From NCBI GenBank assembly GCA_963529665.1, contig CAUSAG010000033.1, forward strand, positions 1 to 15,820: a DNA stretch of 15,820 nucleotides, in the 5' to 3' direction. The translations under genes and the position numbers were made by a program. The DNA comes from Kingella_B sp963529665 (GTDB taxonomy: Bacteria; Pseudomonadota; Gammaproteobacteria; Burkholderiales; Neisseriaceae). Position 1 is the stretch's first letter; every line of letters starts with the position of its first letter. The notes under the pieces were generated by a model, which saw nothing but the letters and a program-made list of their open reading frames with translations, was not told the DNA's origin and did not search any database. Of the stretch, positions 1-6,624 are shown in pieces.

Positions 1-590
1 GGGCTGCCCACGCTCACGCTGCTTTGGGCAACGGCGGCGGACACCCATTGGAAAAACTTGGCGAACGAAGCCGCGTCCATGGTGTCCAGCGAAACCACGT
101 TGTCGGTGAGCTGTTTTAAATAGCTGGCATCGGCTTTCGGGCCCGCCGCGCACGCCACGATGTTGCCAAAGCCCAGTTTTTTGATTTCGGGCAGGATTTC
201 GCTGTATGCCAGCAAATCGGTGGGCTTGCCATCGGTGAGCACGATTAAAATCGGTCGCCAGTCGCCTTTTTGCTCGCTGTTGCCGACGATGCGGTCTTGT
301 TTGACGGCTTGCACAATATGTTCCAGCACGCCGCCGAGAAAAGTTGCGCCGCTTTCGGGGCAAACGATTTCAGGCAGCACCACTTGCTCCAACGGCGTGA
401 GCGGCAGCACGGTTTTAATCTGGCTATCAAAGGTGGTGATGTTTAAATGCACGCTTTCCAGCGCGTAGGGGTTTTGCCGCAGCGATGCCATCAGCGCGTG
501 CAAGCCTGAATTAACGGCTTCAATCGGCTCGCCGCGCATGGAGCCTGATGTGTCGATGCAGATATAGGTAAGCAGTCGTCGGTTAGACAT
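1..590 (-). CDS. terY: TerY-like VWA-domain protein, C-terminus beyond left edge
   Basis: The gene starts at the ATG complementary to 588-590 and runs off the left edge, so 196 codons are visible. An AAGGAAAA ribosome binding site lies just upstream. The protein is a von Willebrand A domain from near its first residue: the MIDAS motif DTSGS is at residues 13-17 (D13, S15, S17), T83 sits in SGATFLGG and D120 in LTDGKP, so all classical metal-ligand positions are present. It has no signal peptide or membrane segment, so it is probably cytoplasmic. Its sequence is clearly related to the second VWA protein at 1605-2243 (shared PYALE, KGDW, VACAAG and VVSLDT segments), suggesting an old duplication. 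TerY-type VWA proteins accompany ter operons, often with a phosphatase and kinase; such partners could lie left of this window. Family assignment is firm; the exact role is inferred. Confidence 0.88.
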   Translation of the reverse strand, partial: MSNRRLLTYICIDTSGSMRGEPIEAVNSGLHALMASLRQNPYALESVHLNITTFDSQIKTVLPLTPLEQVVLPEIVCPESGATFLGGVLEHIVQAVKQDRIVGNSEQKGDWRPILIVLTDGKPTDLLAYSEILPEIKKLGFGNIVACAAGPKADASYLKQLTDNVVSLDTMDAASFAKFFQWVSAAVAQSSVSVGS

Positions 591-633
591 AAATTTTCCT
601 TGTTGTGATAAAGGGCGAAAGGCAGCCTGAAAC

Positions 634-1260
634 TTAATACGGCATGTATTTTTCGCGCAGCAAATCCACAAAACGATCGGTTTGGGCAAATTCGCCCACC
701 GCGCGGAACACCCATTCGCCTTGTGCATCGCGGTCGGCGCGGGCGAAGGTCATGGCGCAATAGGGCGCGTTTTGCGCATCGCCGCCAATTTCGTAGCGAC
801 AGATTTCTCGCTCGTTGGCATCCAAGGCGCGGATGTGGGCTTTGTTTACCCCTGCGAATGATTGCCCGCGCTCTTTGCCTTTGAAAATCACCACAGCGAA
901 GACAATTGCGGCGTATTCGCGCGGCAAATTATCCAAATCCACTTCAATGGTTTCATCGTCATCATCGCTGCCCGAGCCTGTTCGGCTGTCGCCGCTCAAA
1001 CGAATTTTGCCGCTGGGATGCACCAGCGAGTTGTAAAACACCACATCGCCGCCCACCAGCGTGGGCTTGCCGTTGTCGCCCAGCTTGCCCAAATTGCGCA
1101 CCTTGCCCGCGCTGTCTAACACAAAAGCCACCGCGTCTAAATCGTATTCGGGCGTGCTATTGACCACGCTCCAACCCAAGCCGATTTTGAGCCGCGAAAG
1201 GTTGAAGCCCGTGTCTTTGCGCAGGTTTACGCCTTGTCCTTTTTTTAAAGAGATTGCCAT
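634..1260 (-). CDS. Divergent TerD-family (TerX-like) protein
   Basis: This 208-residue protein is a single TerD domain. It opens with the family signature MAISLKKGQGVNL, followed by GLGW at 27-30, YDLDA at 39-43, and the calcium-site region GDSRTGSGSDDDDET at about 90-104. That last motif differs from the GDNRTGxGxGDDE form of the three other TerD paralogs here: Asn is replaced by Ser and a Gly by Asp. It also carries an insertion of about 13 residues (NLGKLGDNGKPTL) before the FYN strand and a changed C-terminus. The start is supported by AAGGAC upstream. The gene is 43 bp upstream of the first TerY gene and probably cotranscribed with it, but is separated from the upstream TerY gene by 344 bp with two DUS hairpins. 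TerD proteins bind calcium and are linked to tellurite, phage and stress tolerance; whether the altered site still binds calcium is open. Confidence 0.9.
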   Translation of the reverse strand: MAISLKKGQGVNLRKDTGFNLSRLKIGLGWSVVNSTPEYDLDAVAFVLDSAGKVRNLGKLGDNGKPTLVGGDVVFYNSLVHPSGKIRLSGDSRTGSGSDDDDETIEVDLDNLPREYAAIVFAVVIFKGKERGQSFAGVNKAHIRALDANEREICRYEIGGDAQNAPYCAMTFARADRDAQGEWVFRAVGEFAQTDRFVDLLREKYMPY

Positions 1261-1321
1261 GATGTTGTCCTTTTAATGCGTTTCAGGCTGCCTGAAAGGT
1301 TGCTGTGGATTTTGTCGTTGC

Positions 1322-1349
1322 ATGGCGTTGCGCCGCCATACCCACGCTT
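1322..1349. repeat. Short hairpin repeat, copy 1
   Basis: The copy begins ATGGCGT and ends GCCGCCATACCCACGCTT. It matches 3602-3629 at all but the three central bases. ATGGCG and CGCCAT can pair to form a small hairpin. It lies 62-89 bp upstream of the TerX-like start, and TTGTCGTT (1312-1319) precedes it, as it also does before copy 2. Confidence 0.7.
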
Positions 1350-1398
1350 TCGGTTGCTGAAAAATGAGCCGCCCGCTCTTCGTGGCGAGTGTTTTATG

Positions 1399-1456
1399 TT
1401 TTCAGGCTGCCTTTGTGTGCATGGCATCATATTGCCCAACAAAGGCAGCCTGAAAA
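1399..1456 (-). terminator. Inverted DUS pair, possible terminator
   Basis: TTTTCAGGCTGCCTTTG at 1399-1415 is perfectly complementary to 1440-1456, giving a 17-bp stem with a 24-nt loop. It lies downstream of the TerY gene (stop at 1605) on the minus strand. Inverted DUS pairs are known to act as terminators in Neisseria; activity here is inferred. Confidence 0.55.
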
Positions 1457-1529
1457 AACCTTAATTACAGCATCCCATTCAATTCACCCTACTTGCGCCC
1501 TATTGAGCGCGGCATAGCATCGTTTTGCG

Positions 1530-1584
1530 TTTTCAGGCTGCCTTTGAGGATACGATGGCGATGCGCCCCAAGGCAGCCTGAAAA
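1530..1584 (-). terminator. Inverted DUS pair after terY, possible terminator
   Basis: TTTTCAGGCTGCCTT at 1530-1544 pairs perfectly with 1570-1584 (15-bp stem, 25-nt loop). It begins about 20 bp past the TerY stop codon on the minus strand, the expected place for that gene's terminator. Confidence 0.6.
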
Positions 1585-1604
1585 CCATAGAAGCCTTGTT
1601 ACAC

Positions 1605-2243
1605 TCAAAGCACCACATTCAATTCGGGCGGTGGCGGCGGCAGCTCGTCCAAGCCGCTCACTTCTTTGCCGCCGCTTTCAATTTTCTGGCTGGAAACCGA
1701 AATGGAAGCCGACACCCATTTGAAATAAGCCTTGATGGAATTGGCATCTGCCGTATCCAGCGATACCACAATCTCGGTGATTTGTTTCAGCGTGTTGGCA
1801 TCGGCAGACGCGCCCGCCGCGCAGGCAACAAACGTGCCAATTTTTACCGATTTCAACGCTTCAATGCCCTTGCTGATGCTGTCGGTGGGCGCGCCGTCTG
1901 ATAGCAGGAACACCACGGGCTTCCAATCGCCTTTCACTTCCGCGCTGCCTTGCACCACTTCGCGCTTAATGCAATCGGCAAGCAGAGTGAGCGCTTCGCC
2001 CATTGCGGTTGTGCCGCTGGCTTGGATGTCGGGCACTTGGAAATTCATCAATTCGGTTAAGGGGATGATTTGCTGGGCGCTGCTGTTAAAGGTAATCACC
2101 GAAAGATAGGCGGTTTCCAGCGCGTAGGGGTCTTGGCGCAGGGCGGAAACCAATACTTGCAAGCCGTTGCGCACGGCTTCTATGGCTTCGCCGTGCATGG
2201 AGCCTGATGTATCAACGAGTAGGTAAACGGGTAATCGGCGCAT
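1605..2243 (-). CDS. terY: TerY-like VWA-domain protein
   Basis: This complete 212-residue protein is a von Willebrand A domain with an intact MIDAS: DTSGS at 11-15 (D11, S13, S15), a Thr at 78/79 in SGTTAMG and D116 in LSDGAPT. It starts two residues before the VWA core and ends in a proline-rich tail (DELPPPPPELNVVL) that could be a flexible or binding segment. There is no signal peptide or transmembrane helix. An ideal AAGGAG ribosome binding site lies 6 bases before the ATG. The DUF1877 gene ends 25 bp upstream, so the two are probably cotranscribed. VWA proteins of this type are regular ter-cluster members and are thought to act as metal-dependent scaffolds. The family is sure; the partner proteins are not known from this window. 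Confidence 0.92.
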   Translation of the reverse strand: MRRLPVYLLVDTSGSMHGEAIEAVRNGLQVLVSALRQDPYALETAYLSVITFNSSAQQIIPLTELMNFQVPDIQASGTTAMGEALTLLADCIKREVVQGSAEVKGDWKPVVFLLSDGAPTDSISKGIEALKSVKIGTFVACAAGASADANTLKQITEIVVSLDTADANSIKAYFKWVSASISVSSQKIESGGKEVSGLDELPPPPPELNVVL

Positions 2244-2268
2244 GGTTGCTCCTTATGCTGGGGGTGGA

Positions 2269-2781
2269 TTAGGCAATGACAACGACAACATTTTGCTGGT
2301 TTGCCGCGCATTGGCGATAAAAATCTAACAAGTTTTGAAAATGCTCGGCGAGCTCTTCGGCGATTTCTTCAAATTCGTCTTCGTTTTCTTCATCCCAAAT
2401 ATCGGGATAGATGTTGTTTTGATGCAAGCGGGCAAACGGCGTGGCGGCGATTTTGGCTTTGATGTCCACCGCTTCCATTGCCGCGATGATTTGGGGCAGC
2501 TTATCGGCGCTGGTGTAGGTGTTGAAAAAATCTTCATCGTCCACCAGCTCCAAATCGCCCAAAATGCCGATGCTCAATGGATTATCTTCAATCGGATTGC
2601 TGGCGCCAACGCCTGTGAGCACAAAATGCAAGCCATCCCACATTTTGTCTATATCGGTGCTGGGCAGCGATTCTGCTTCTTCCGCTTCGTCTAGCGTGTC
2701 AATCAAATCATCAACCGAAAGCGTTTTCAATTGAGCGAGCGTGGCATCATCGCATGCGGTGTATTGGGCATACATTCCCAT
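2269..2781 (-). CDS. DUF1877 (YfbM-like) family protein
   Basis: This 170-residue acidic protein resembles E. coli YfbM of the DUF1877 family. Shared landmarks are the MGM start, DIDKMWDGLHFVLTG, the NPLSIGILGD segment, a mid-protein YPDIW and the hydrophobic strand NVVVVIA at the C-terminus. An upstream in-frame ATG would add 25 residues encoded partly by a DUS copy; I chose the ATG at 2779-2781 because GGAGAG lies just upstream and the family begins there. The C-terminal half is very rich in Glu and Asp (DEENEDEFEEIAEELAE). There is no signal peptide or membrane span. The family's biochemical function is unknown to me. Its position 25 bp before a TerY gene, inside a ter cluster, suggests a part in the same stress response. 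Confidence 0.88.
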   Translation of the reverse strand: MGMYAQYTACDDATLAQLKTLSVDDLIDTLDEAEEAESLPSTDIDKMWDGLHFVLTGVGASNPIEDNPLSIGILGDLELVDDEDFFNTYTSADKLPQIIAAMEAVDIKAKIAATPFARLHQNNIYPDIWDEENEDEFEEIAEELAEHFQNLLDFYRQCAANQQNVVVVIA

Positions 2782-2815
2782 AGACGCTCTCCAAAACAAG
2801 GATGGGCAACAAGAT

Positions 2816-2913
2816 AGGCAGCCTGAAAGCGAGTTTACGCGCTTTGGCGAAGCCAAAACAATTTTACGGGTTTCGGCAAAGCCAAAACGGGCAGGACAGG
2901 TTTCAGGCTGCCT
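2816..2913. repeat. Widely spaced inverted DUS pair
   Basis: Exact DUS copies at 2816-2827 (plus) and 2902-2913 (minus) bracket 74 bp in the gap between the TerZ-like gene and the DUF1877 gene. Inside are two near-identical stretches (GGCGAAGCCAAAAC and GGCAAAGCCAAAAC). The long loop makes terminator activity doubtful. Confidence 0.6.
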
Positions 2914-2922
2914 TATTGGGGT

Positions 2923-3510
2923 TTACAAATGCGGAATAATTTTGGGAATGATTTTATCGGGCGTTGCGCCTTGGCTGTTTTCGCCGATGGCGTGCATTTT
3001 CCATTCGCCGTTGTGGCGATACACTTTTGCCATGATTTGCGCGGTGTGGTTGCCTTGCGCCGATAGGTCGTAACGCGCGATTTCTTGCCCGTTGTCGCCG
3101 TTAATCAGGCGGCAGAAGGCGTTTTCCACCTTGCTGAAATCCTGCCCTGTGTAGTTGCTCACGGTGAACACCAGCGATTTGATGTGCGCGGGTACGCGGT
3201 TAAGCGCCACGGCGATTTGTTCATCGTCGCCATCGCCATCGCCCGTGCGGTTGTCGCCGCTGTGTTGAATAGAGCCATCTTCGCTGCGCAGGTGGTTAAA
3301 GAACACCAAATCCACCAGCTCGTTGTGTTCGTCAAACATAAAGCACGATGCGTCTAAATCAATCTCGCCGCTGCCGCCGCCAAACAGGCCCGACAAAAAG
3401 CCGCCTTTTTTGGCTGCATCCCAGCCCAAGCCCATAACAACCGAGTTGAGTTTGGTGCCTGCTTCTTTTTCCAAAGAGATTTTTTGACCTTTTTGCAAAT
3501 TAACTGCCAT
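2923..3510 (-). CDS. terZ: TerZ-like TerD-family protein
   Basis: This is a 195-residue single TerD-domain protein. Landmarks are MAVNLQKGQKISL at the N-terminus, GLGWD at 27-31, a glycine-rich insertion GGFLSGLFGGG at 36-46 typical of TerZ/TerF rather than TerD/TerE, EIDLDASC at 49-56, and the full calcium-site loop GDNRTGDGDGDDEQ at 85-98. VENAFCRLIN and a divergent C-terminus also fit TerZ as I remember it. An AAGGAAA ribosome binding site precedes the start. Unlike plasmid ter operons (terZABCDEF), it lies after terE here instead of first, and terA and terB are missing. Its likely role is as a cytoplasmic calcium-binding member of the Ter stress system. The TerD-family call is certain; the TerZ subtype is likely. 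Confidence 0.88.
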   Translation of the reverse strand: MAVNLQKGQKISLEKEAGTKLNSVVMGLGWDAAKKGGFLSGLFGGGSGEIDLDASCFMFDEHNELVDLVFFNHLRSEDGSIQHSGDNRTGDGDGDDEQIAVALNRVPAHIKSLVFTVSNYTGQDFSKVENAFCRLINGDNGQEIARYDLSAQGNHTAQIMAKVYRHNGEWKMHAIGENSQGATPDKIIPKIIPHL

Positions 3511-3601
3511 GATGGTTTCCTTTATAGGGTTGTAAAAAAATAATCAATAAACAAGGCATTAAGGCAGCCTGAAAACGGCTGTTGCTTGTCGTTTACCGAG
3601 T

Positions 3602-3629
3602 ATGGCGTCTTGCCGCCATACCCACGCTT
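3602..3629. repeat. Short hairpin repeat, copy 2
   Basis: Second copy of the 28-bp repeat at 1322-1349. In this copy GTATGGCG and CGCCATAC can pair (8-bp stem). It lies 92-119 bp upstream of the TerZ-like start, and TTGTCGTT (3586-3593) and an exact DUS (3562-3573) are nearby, as at copy 1. Confidence 0.7.
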
Positions 3630-3667
3630 ATCGCGCACAACGCCAACCGTTTGCTTGCCTGTGCCCA

Positions 3668-4366
3668 TCAAGCGCCGCGCTGGCTGGCAACCCAGCCTGC
3701 AAAGTTTTTCAGATTACGCGAGCAAATGATGACTTTGCCCCTGCCCGAAAACTTCAACACAATGCCTTCGCCGCTGGTAACGCTGTTGATGATGTTGCCC
3801 AGCAAGCCGCGCTCCTGCCCTGTGCTTAGCGAGATTTTGTATTCCAAGCTGCTGTCCCACGCGACAACGTGCCCGTTGTCCACGGTGATGGGGTTATCAG
3901 GGGTTACTTCTATGGTGAACAGCGTGCCAAAACCGCACACGGCAACCTGCCCCTTGCCCGAAGTTTGCCCAATAAAAAAGCCGCCTGTGCCTGCAAACAT
4001 CGCCGCGCCCAGCTGCTGCATTTGCGCGGTTACGGCAACATCGGCAGTGGCTGCCATATAAGCGCCATCCGATATTTTGTATTGCACCGCGCCCACATCC
4101 AGCACTTCAATGCCGCCGTTCATCATCGGCGCGAGCAGGCAGTCGCCATCGCCACGCGTGGCGGTGATGTGTTGCTGGAAAAAGCTCTCGCCGTTTGCCA
4201 AGCGGCGTGCTAATGCGCTCAAAAGACCGCCTTGCATTCTGCTTTGCAAATCCAGATTGCTTTCCATCATCACCATCGCATCGCTTTCGCAGGAAATGCG
4301 CTCGCCTTTGCGCAGTGAAACGTGGAGAAAAGGGTCTTCGTTGCCTGTTATGGTAAAGGTGGGCAT
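3668..4366 (-). CDS. AIM24 / TIGR00266 family protein
   Basis: This 232-residue protein belongs to the AIM24 (TIGR00266) family. It begins with a strand-forming segment, then LHVSLRKGERISCESDAMVMME, the glycine-rich ARRLANGESFFQQHITA segment, and later GGFFIGQTSGKGQVAVCGFG and NPITVDNGHVVAWD, all typical of the family's beta-rich repeat fold. There is no signal peptide or transmembrane helix. TATGGTAAAG-type context precedes the start; the best ribosome binding site is the AAGGAAAC just upstream. Bacterial members are often found next to TerD genes, and the function is not established. It lies between the TerZ-like gene and terE, but is separated from terE by a MITE-like element and DUS copies, so it may have its own transcript. 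Confidence 0.9.
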   Translation of the reverse strand: MPTFTITGNEDPFLHVSLRKGERISCESDAMVMMESNLDLQSRMQGGLLSALARRLANGESFFQQHITATRGDGDCLLAPMMNGGIEVLDVGAVQYKISDGAYMAATADVAVTAQMQQLGAAMFAGTGGFFIGQTSGKGQVAVCGFGTLFTIEVTPDNPITVDNGHVVAWDSSLEYKISLSTGQERGLLGNIINSVTSGEGIVLKFSGRGKVIICSRNLKNFAGWVASQRGA

Positions 4367-4450
4367 GGTGGTTTCCTTGTGGATTGGTGGGGTAGGGCAG
4401 CCTGAAACGCGCTTTATTTGTTTTCAGGCTGCCTATTTTCAGGCTGCCTA

Positions 4451-4553
4451 GGGCGTGTTGACATTCAACTTGTTAAGCGGATTTTGCGTCATAAAATGGC
4501 AAATGCTGTTTTAGGGCGTAAAAGCCGCCAAAATGTTGATTGTCAACACGCCC
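4451..4553. mobile_element. MITE-like element with 19-bp inverted repeats
   Basis: GGGCGTGTTGACATTCAAC at 4451-4469 is the inverted repeat of 4535-4553 with one mismatch in 19. The 103-bp unit has no coding capacity and fills the gap between terE (stop at 4560) and the AIM24 gene. Short non-coding DNA between long terminal inverted repeats is the structure of a miniature inverted-repeat transposable element. I see no clear target-site duplication. Transcribed from terE, it would fold into a long stem and could stop or stabilise the message. Confidence 0.65.
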
Positions 4554-4559
4554 AATAGA

Positions 4560-5135
4560 TTAAACATTCACGCCAAAATGCTGCGCCAACGCGCCCAATC
4601 CGCCTTTAAAGCCTTGACCAATCGCTTTGAATTTCCATTCGCCGTTGTGGCGATAGATTTCGCCAAAAATCATCGCGGTTTCCACCGAAGCGTCTTCCGA
4701 CAAATCAAAGCGGGCGATTTCCACATTGCCATCGGGGTTCACGCAGCGGATAAACGCGCTGGATACTTGCCCAAAGTTTTGCTTGCGGGCATCGGCATCG
4801 TGGATGGTTACGGTGATGGCGATTTTTTCTACATCGGCGGGCACGGTAGCTAAATCTACTTCAATCACTTCATCATCGCCTTCGCCTTCGCCCGTGCGAT
4901 TGTCGCCTTGATGCGCTACTGCGCCGTTGTCGGATTTGGGCTGGTTATAGAAAATAAAATCGGCATCGGAACGCACTTTGCCGTTGGCGTTGAGCAGGAA
5001 CGCGCTGCCGTCTAAGTCAAAATCTGCGCCATCGGTGGCGCGCACATCCCAGCCCAAGCCGATGAGCATTTTGGTTAAGCCTGGGGCTTCTTTACTTAAA
5101 CTGACGTTGCCGCCTTTTTGCAAACTGATTGCCAT
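4560..5135 (-). CDS. terE: Tellurium resistance protein TerE
   Basis: This is a 191-residue single TerD-domain protein, the length of plasmid-borne TerE. It has MAISLQKGGNVSL at the start, LIGLGWD at 24-30, DFDLDGS at 38-44, DADFIFYN at 57-64, the calcium-site loop GDNRTGEGEGDDEV at 77-90, and the HNGEWKFKAIGQGF motif near the end; the last residues, HFGVNV, match the TerE style. An AGGAG ribosome binding site lies upstream. The order terC, terD, terE on the same strand matches classical ter operons, except that an unknown membrane-protein gene is inserted between terD and terE. TerD and TerE are close paralogs, so the D/E labels rest on length and C-terminus. Confidence 0.9.
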   Translation of the reverse strand: MAISLQKGGNVSLSKEAPGLTKMLIGLGWDVRATDGADFDLDGSAFLLNANGKVRSDADFIFYNQPKSDNGAVAHQGDNRTGEGEGDDEVIEVDLATVPADVEKIAITVTIHDADARKQNFGQVSSAFIRCVNPDGNVEIARFDLSEDASVETAMIFGEIYRHNGEWKFKAIGQGFKGGLGALAQHFGVNV

Positions 5136-5197
5136 GTTGATACTCCTGTGAGTTGGGTTGAAAAAGAACGTTTCAGGCAGCCTGAAACGCGGTGCTG

Positions 5198-5980
5198 CTA
5201 AAAGAAGGGGTTGAGTTTGTAATGCTCGGTGAGGTAGTCGTTGAAAGCCGCGCCGTCAAAACCGATAAAGTCCAGCAGGATTTTGGCTTCGCTGATTTTT
5301 GCCAACGGTATTCGGGCGGATGCGCGCCAACGGGTTTTGCCGTTGGCTTTGGTTTTATATACATACAGCCAGCCGCCGCCGACTCGCGGTTCGTATTGCT
5401 GCCAGCCGTAATGTTTTTTGTTTACCCAAATGCCTGAGCTATCCAATTGCACGCCGCCAAAATCCAGCGTTTCGCCGTTGGCATAGGCTTCGTGCAAGCG
5501 CGGCAAGGTGTGGACGAGCTGATATTGGCGCAATACGCTTAACACACGCTCTTGGTTTTTCCAGTAGGGCGACAGTTTCAATTTTGCGCCGTTTCGCTGC
5601 TGCAAGATGATTTGGATGCGCGGCGCGGTTTTCCATGCGGCAAAAATCACGCTGTATCGCCATTTTCGCACAAATACGTGCATATCGGGCTGGAAATAGA
5701 ATGTTTTGTCGGCCAGCAGCAGGCGGCGGCAAACGATGCCGTTGTGGTGCAAAACGATGCGGTTTGTATGCCAACTGGCGAGACAGTAAACCGTCCACAG
5801 CAGCCCGAAAATGGCGAGTATCCATAAGGTAATAAAGCTCTCGCGTTCTTCTAAAAAAAGAAGCGCGACAATCAGCAAAAGCCCCAAGCTCGCCAGCAAA
5901 GGCAGCCTGAAAAATTCCATGCGGTGTTTGCCGTATGCTTGCCCTAAATCAGGCGCGGCTTTGGTGATGCTGAAATCCAT
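5198..5980 (-). CDS. Unrecognised membrane protein with two N-terminal helices
   Basis: I do not recognise this 260-residue protein. After a short polar N-terminus it has two hydrophobic segments, at about 25-43 (LPLLASLGLLLIVALLFL) and 49-68, separated by a short charged turn (EERES), suggesting a hairpin with most of the protein in the cytoplasm. The remainder is rich in aromatic and basic residues with alternating strands (NRIVLHHNGIVCRRLL, LDFGGVQLDSSGIWV), resembling membrane-anchored PH-like domains; that is inference. A DUS at 5900-5911 lies inside the gene and encodes FRLP (24-27) at the start of the first helix. The gene starts 21 bp after terD and ends 62 bp before terE, so it probably belongs to the same operon. 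No strong ribosome binding site is visible. Confidence 0.75.
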   Translation of the reverse strand: MDFSITKAAPDLGQAYGKHRMEFFRLPLLASLGLLLIVALLFLEERESFITLWILAIFGLLWTVYCLASWHTNRIVLHHNGIVCRRLLLADKTFYFQPDMHVFVRKWRYSVIFAAWKTAPRIQIILQQRNGAKLKLSPYWKNQERVLSVLRQYQLVHTLPRLHEAYANGETLDFGGVQLDSSGIWVNKKHYGWQQYEPRVGGGWLYVYKTKANGKTRWRASARIPLAKISEAKILLDFIGFDGAAFNDYLTEHYKLNPFF

Positions 5981-6001
5981 CTTCAGGCTGCCTATCGCGT
6001 C

Positions 6002-6580
6002 TTAGCCCACGTTCACGCCATATTGATTGCACAACGCCAACAGCCCGCCTGTGTAGCCTTGCCCGATGGCGCGGAATTTCCAATCGCCGTTGTGGCGATA
6101 CACTTCGCCGAACACCATCGCGGTTTCTGTGCTGTAATCTTCGGATAAATCAAAGCGCAGCACTTCTTGCCCTGTTTCGTGGTTCACCAAGCGCACAAAG
6201 GCGTTGCTCACTTGCCCAAAGTTTTGGCGGCGTGTTTCGGCATCGTGGATGGTTACGGTAACAAACAGCGATTTGATGTTGGCGGGCACTTTTTCCAATT
6301 CCACGATAACGCTTTCATCGTCGCCATCGCCGTCACCCGTTAGGTTGTCGCCCGTGTGTTGCACCGAGCCGCAGGGCGATTTGAGCTGGTTGTAGAACAC
6401 AAAATAATCATCGGATGGCACTTTGCCGCTCTCCGCCGTCATAAACACGCTGGCATCCAAGTCAAAATCTTGCCCGTCGCTGCTGCGCGCATCCCAGCCC
6501 AAGCCGATAAGGATGTGTTTGAGCGATGGGTCGGTTTTGCTCAATGAAACGTTTTGACCTTTGCTTAATGAAACTGCCAT
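6002..6580 (-). CDS. terD: Tellurium resistance protein TerD
   Basis: This is a 192-residue single TerD-domain protein, the length of plasmid TerD. It has MAVSLSKGQNVSL at the start, LIGLGWDARS at 24-33, DFDLDAS at 38-44, FVFYN at 60-64, the calcium-site loop GDNLTGDGDGDDES at 77-90 and HNGDWKFRAIGQGY near the C-terminus; the ending CNQYGVNVG resembles TerD. An upstream in-frame ATG would add 28 residues, partly encoded by a DUS; I chose the ATG at 6578-6580 because AAAGGAAAA lies just before it and the family starts there. It follows terC on the same strand after a 206-bp gap holding a possible promoter and DUS stem-loop, so it probably heads its own transcript with the membrane-protein gene and terE. 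Confidence 0.92.
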   Translation of the reverse strand: MAVSLSKGQNVSLSKTDPSLKHILIGLGWDARSSDGQDFDLDASVFMTAESGKVPSDDYFVFYNQLKSPCGSVQHTGDNLTGDGDGDDESVIVELEKVPANIKSLFVTVTIHDAETRRQNFGQVSNAFVRLVNHETGQEVLRFDLSEDYSTETAMVFGEVYRHNGDWKFRAIGQGYTGGLLALCNQYGVNVG

Positions 6581-6624
6581 GTTTTTCCTTTCTGCGAACG
6601 TTCGGATGAATGGGGTGCAAGCGG

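Larger units (their letters stand above)
1261..1604. other. Gene-free spacer with DUS hairpins and a short repeat
   Basis: No credible gene is present in this 344-bp gap between the TerX-like and TerY genes. It holds five exact DUS copies, two perfect DUS stem-loops (1399-1456 and 1530-1584), a self-complementary DUS (1281-1297) and one copy of a 28-bp hairpin repeat (1322-1349) that recurs at 3602-3629. I see no clear promoter. Confidence 0.7.

Noticed and set aside
1260..1600. A CRISPR-like array, because of regularly recurring 12-mers
   Set aside because: The repeats are DUS copies in alternating orientation with irregular spacing; there are no uniform spacers and no cas genes.
3515..3557. 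A promoter just upstream of the TerZ-like gene (TTGATT and TATAAA)
   Set aside because: The spacing is 15 bp and the start point would fall in the ribosome binding site, so it could not make a normal message.
6595..6604. The perfect palindrome CGAACGTTCG upstream of terD as an operator
   Set aside because: It is only 10 bp, occurs once, and is not repeated at other ter promoters, so chance is likely.
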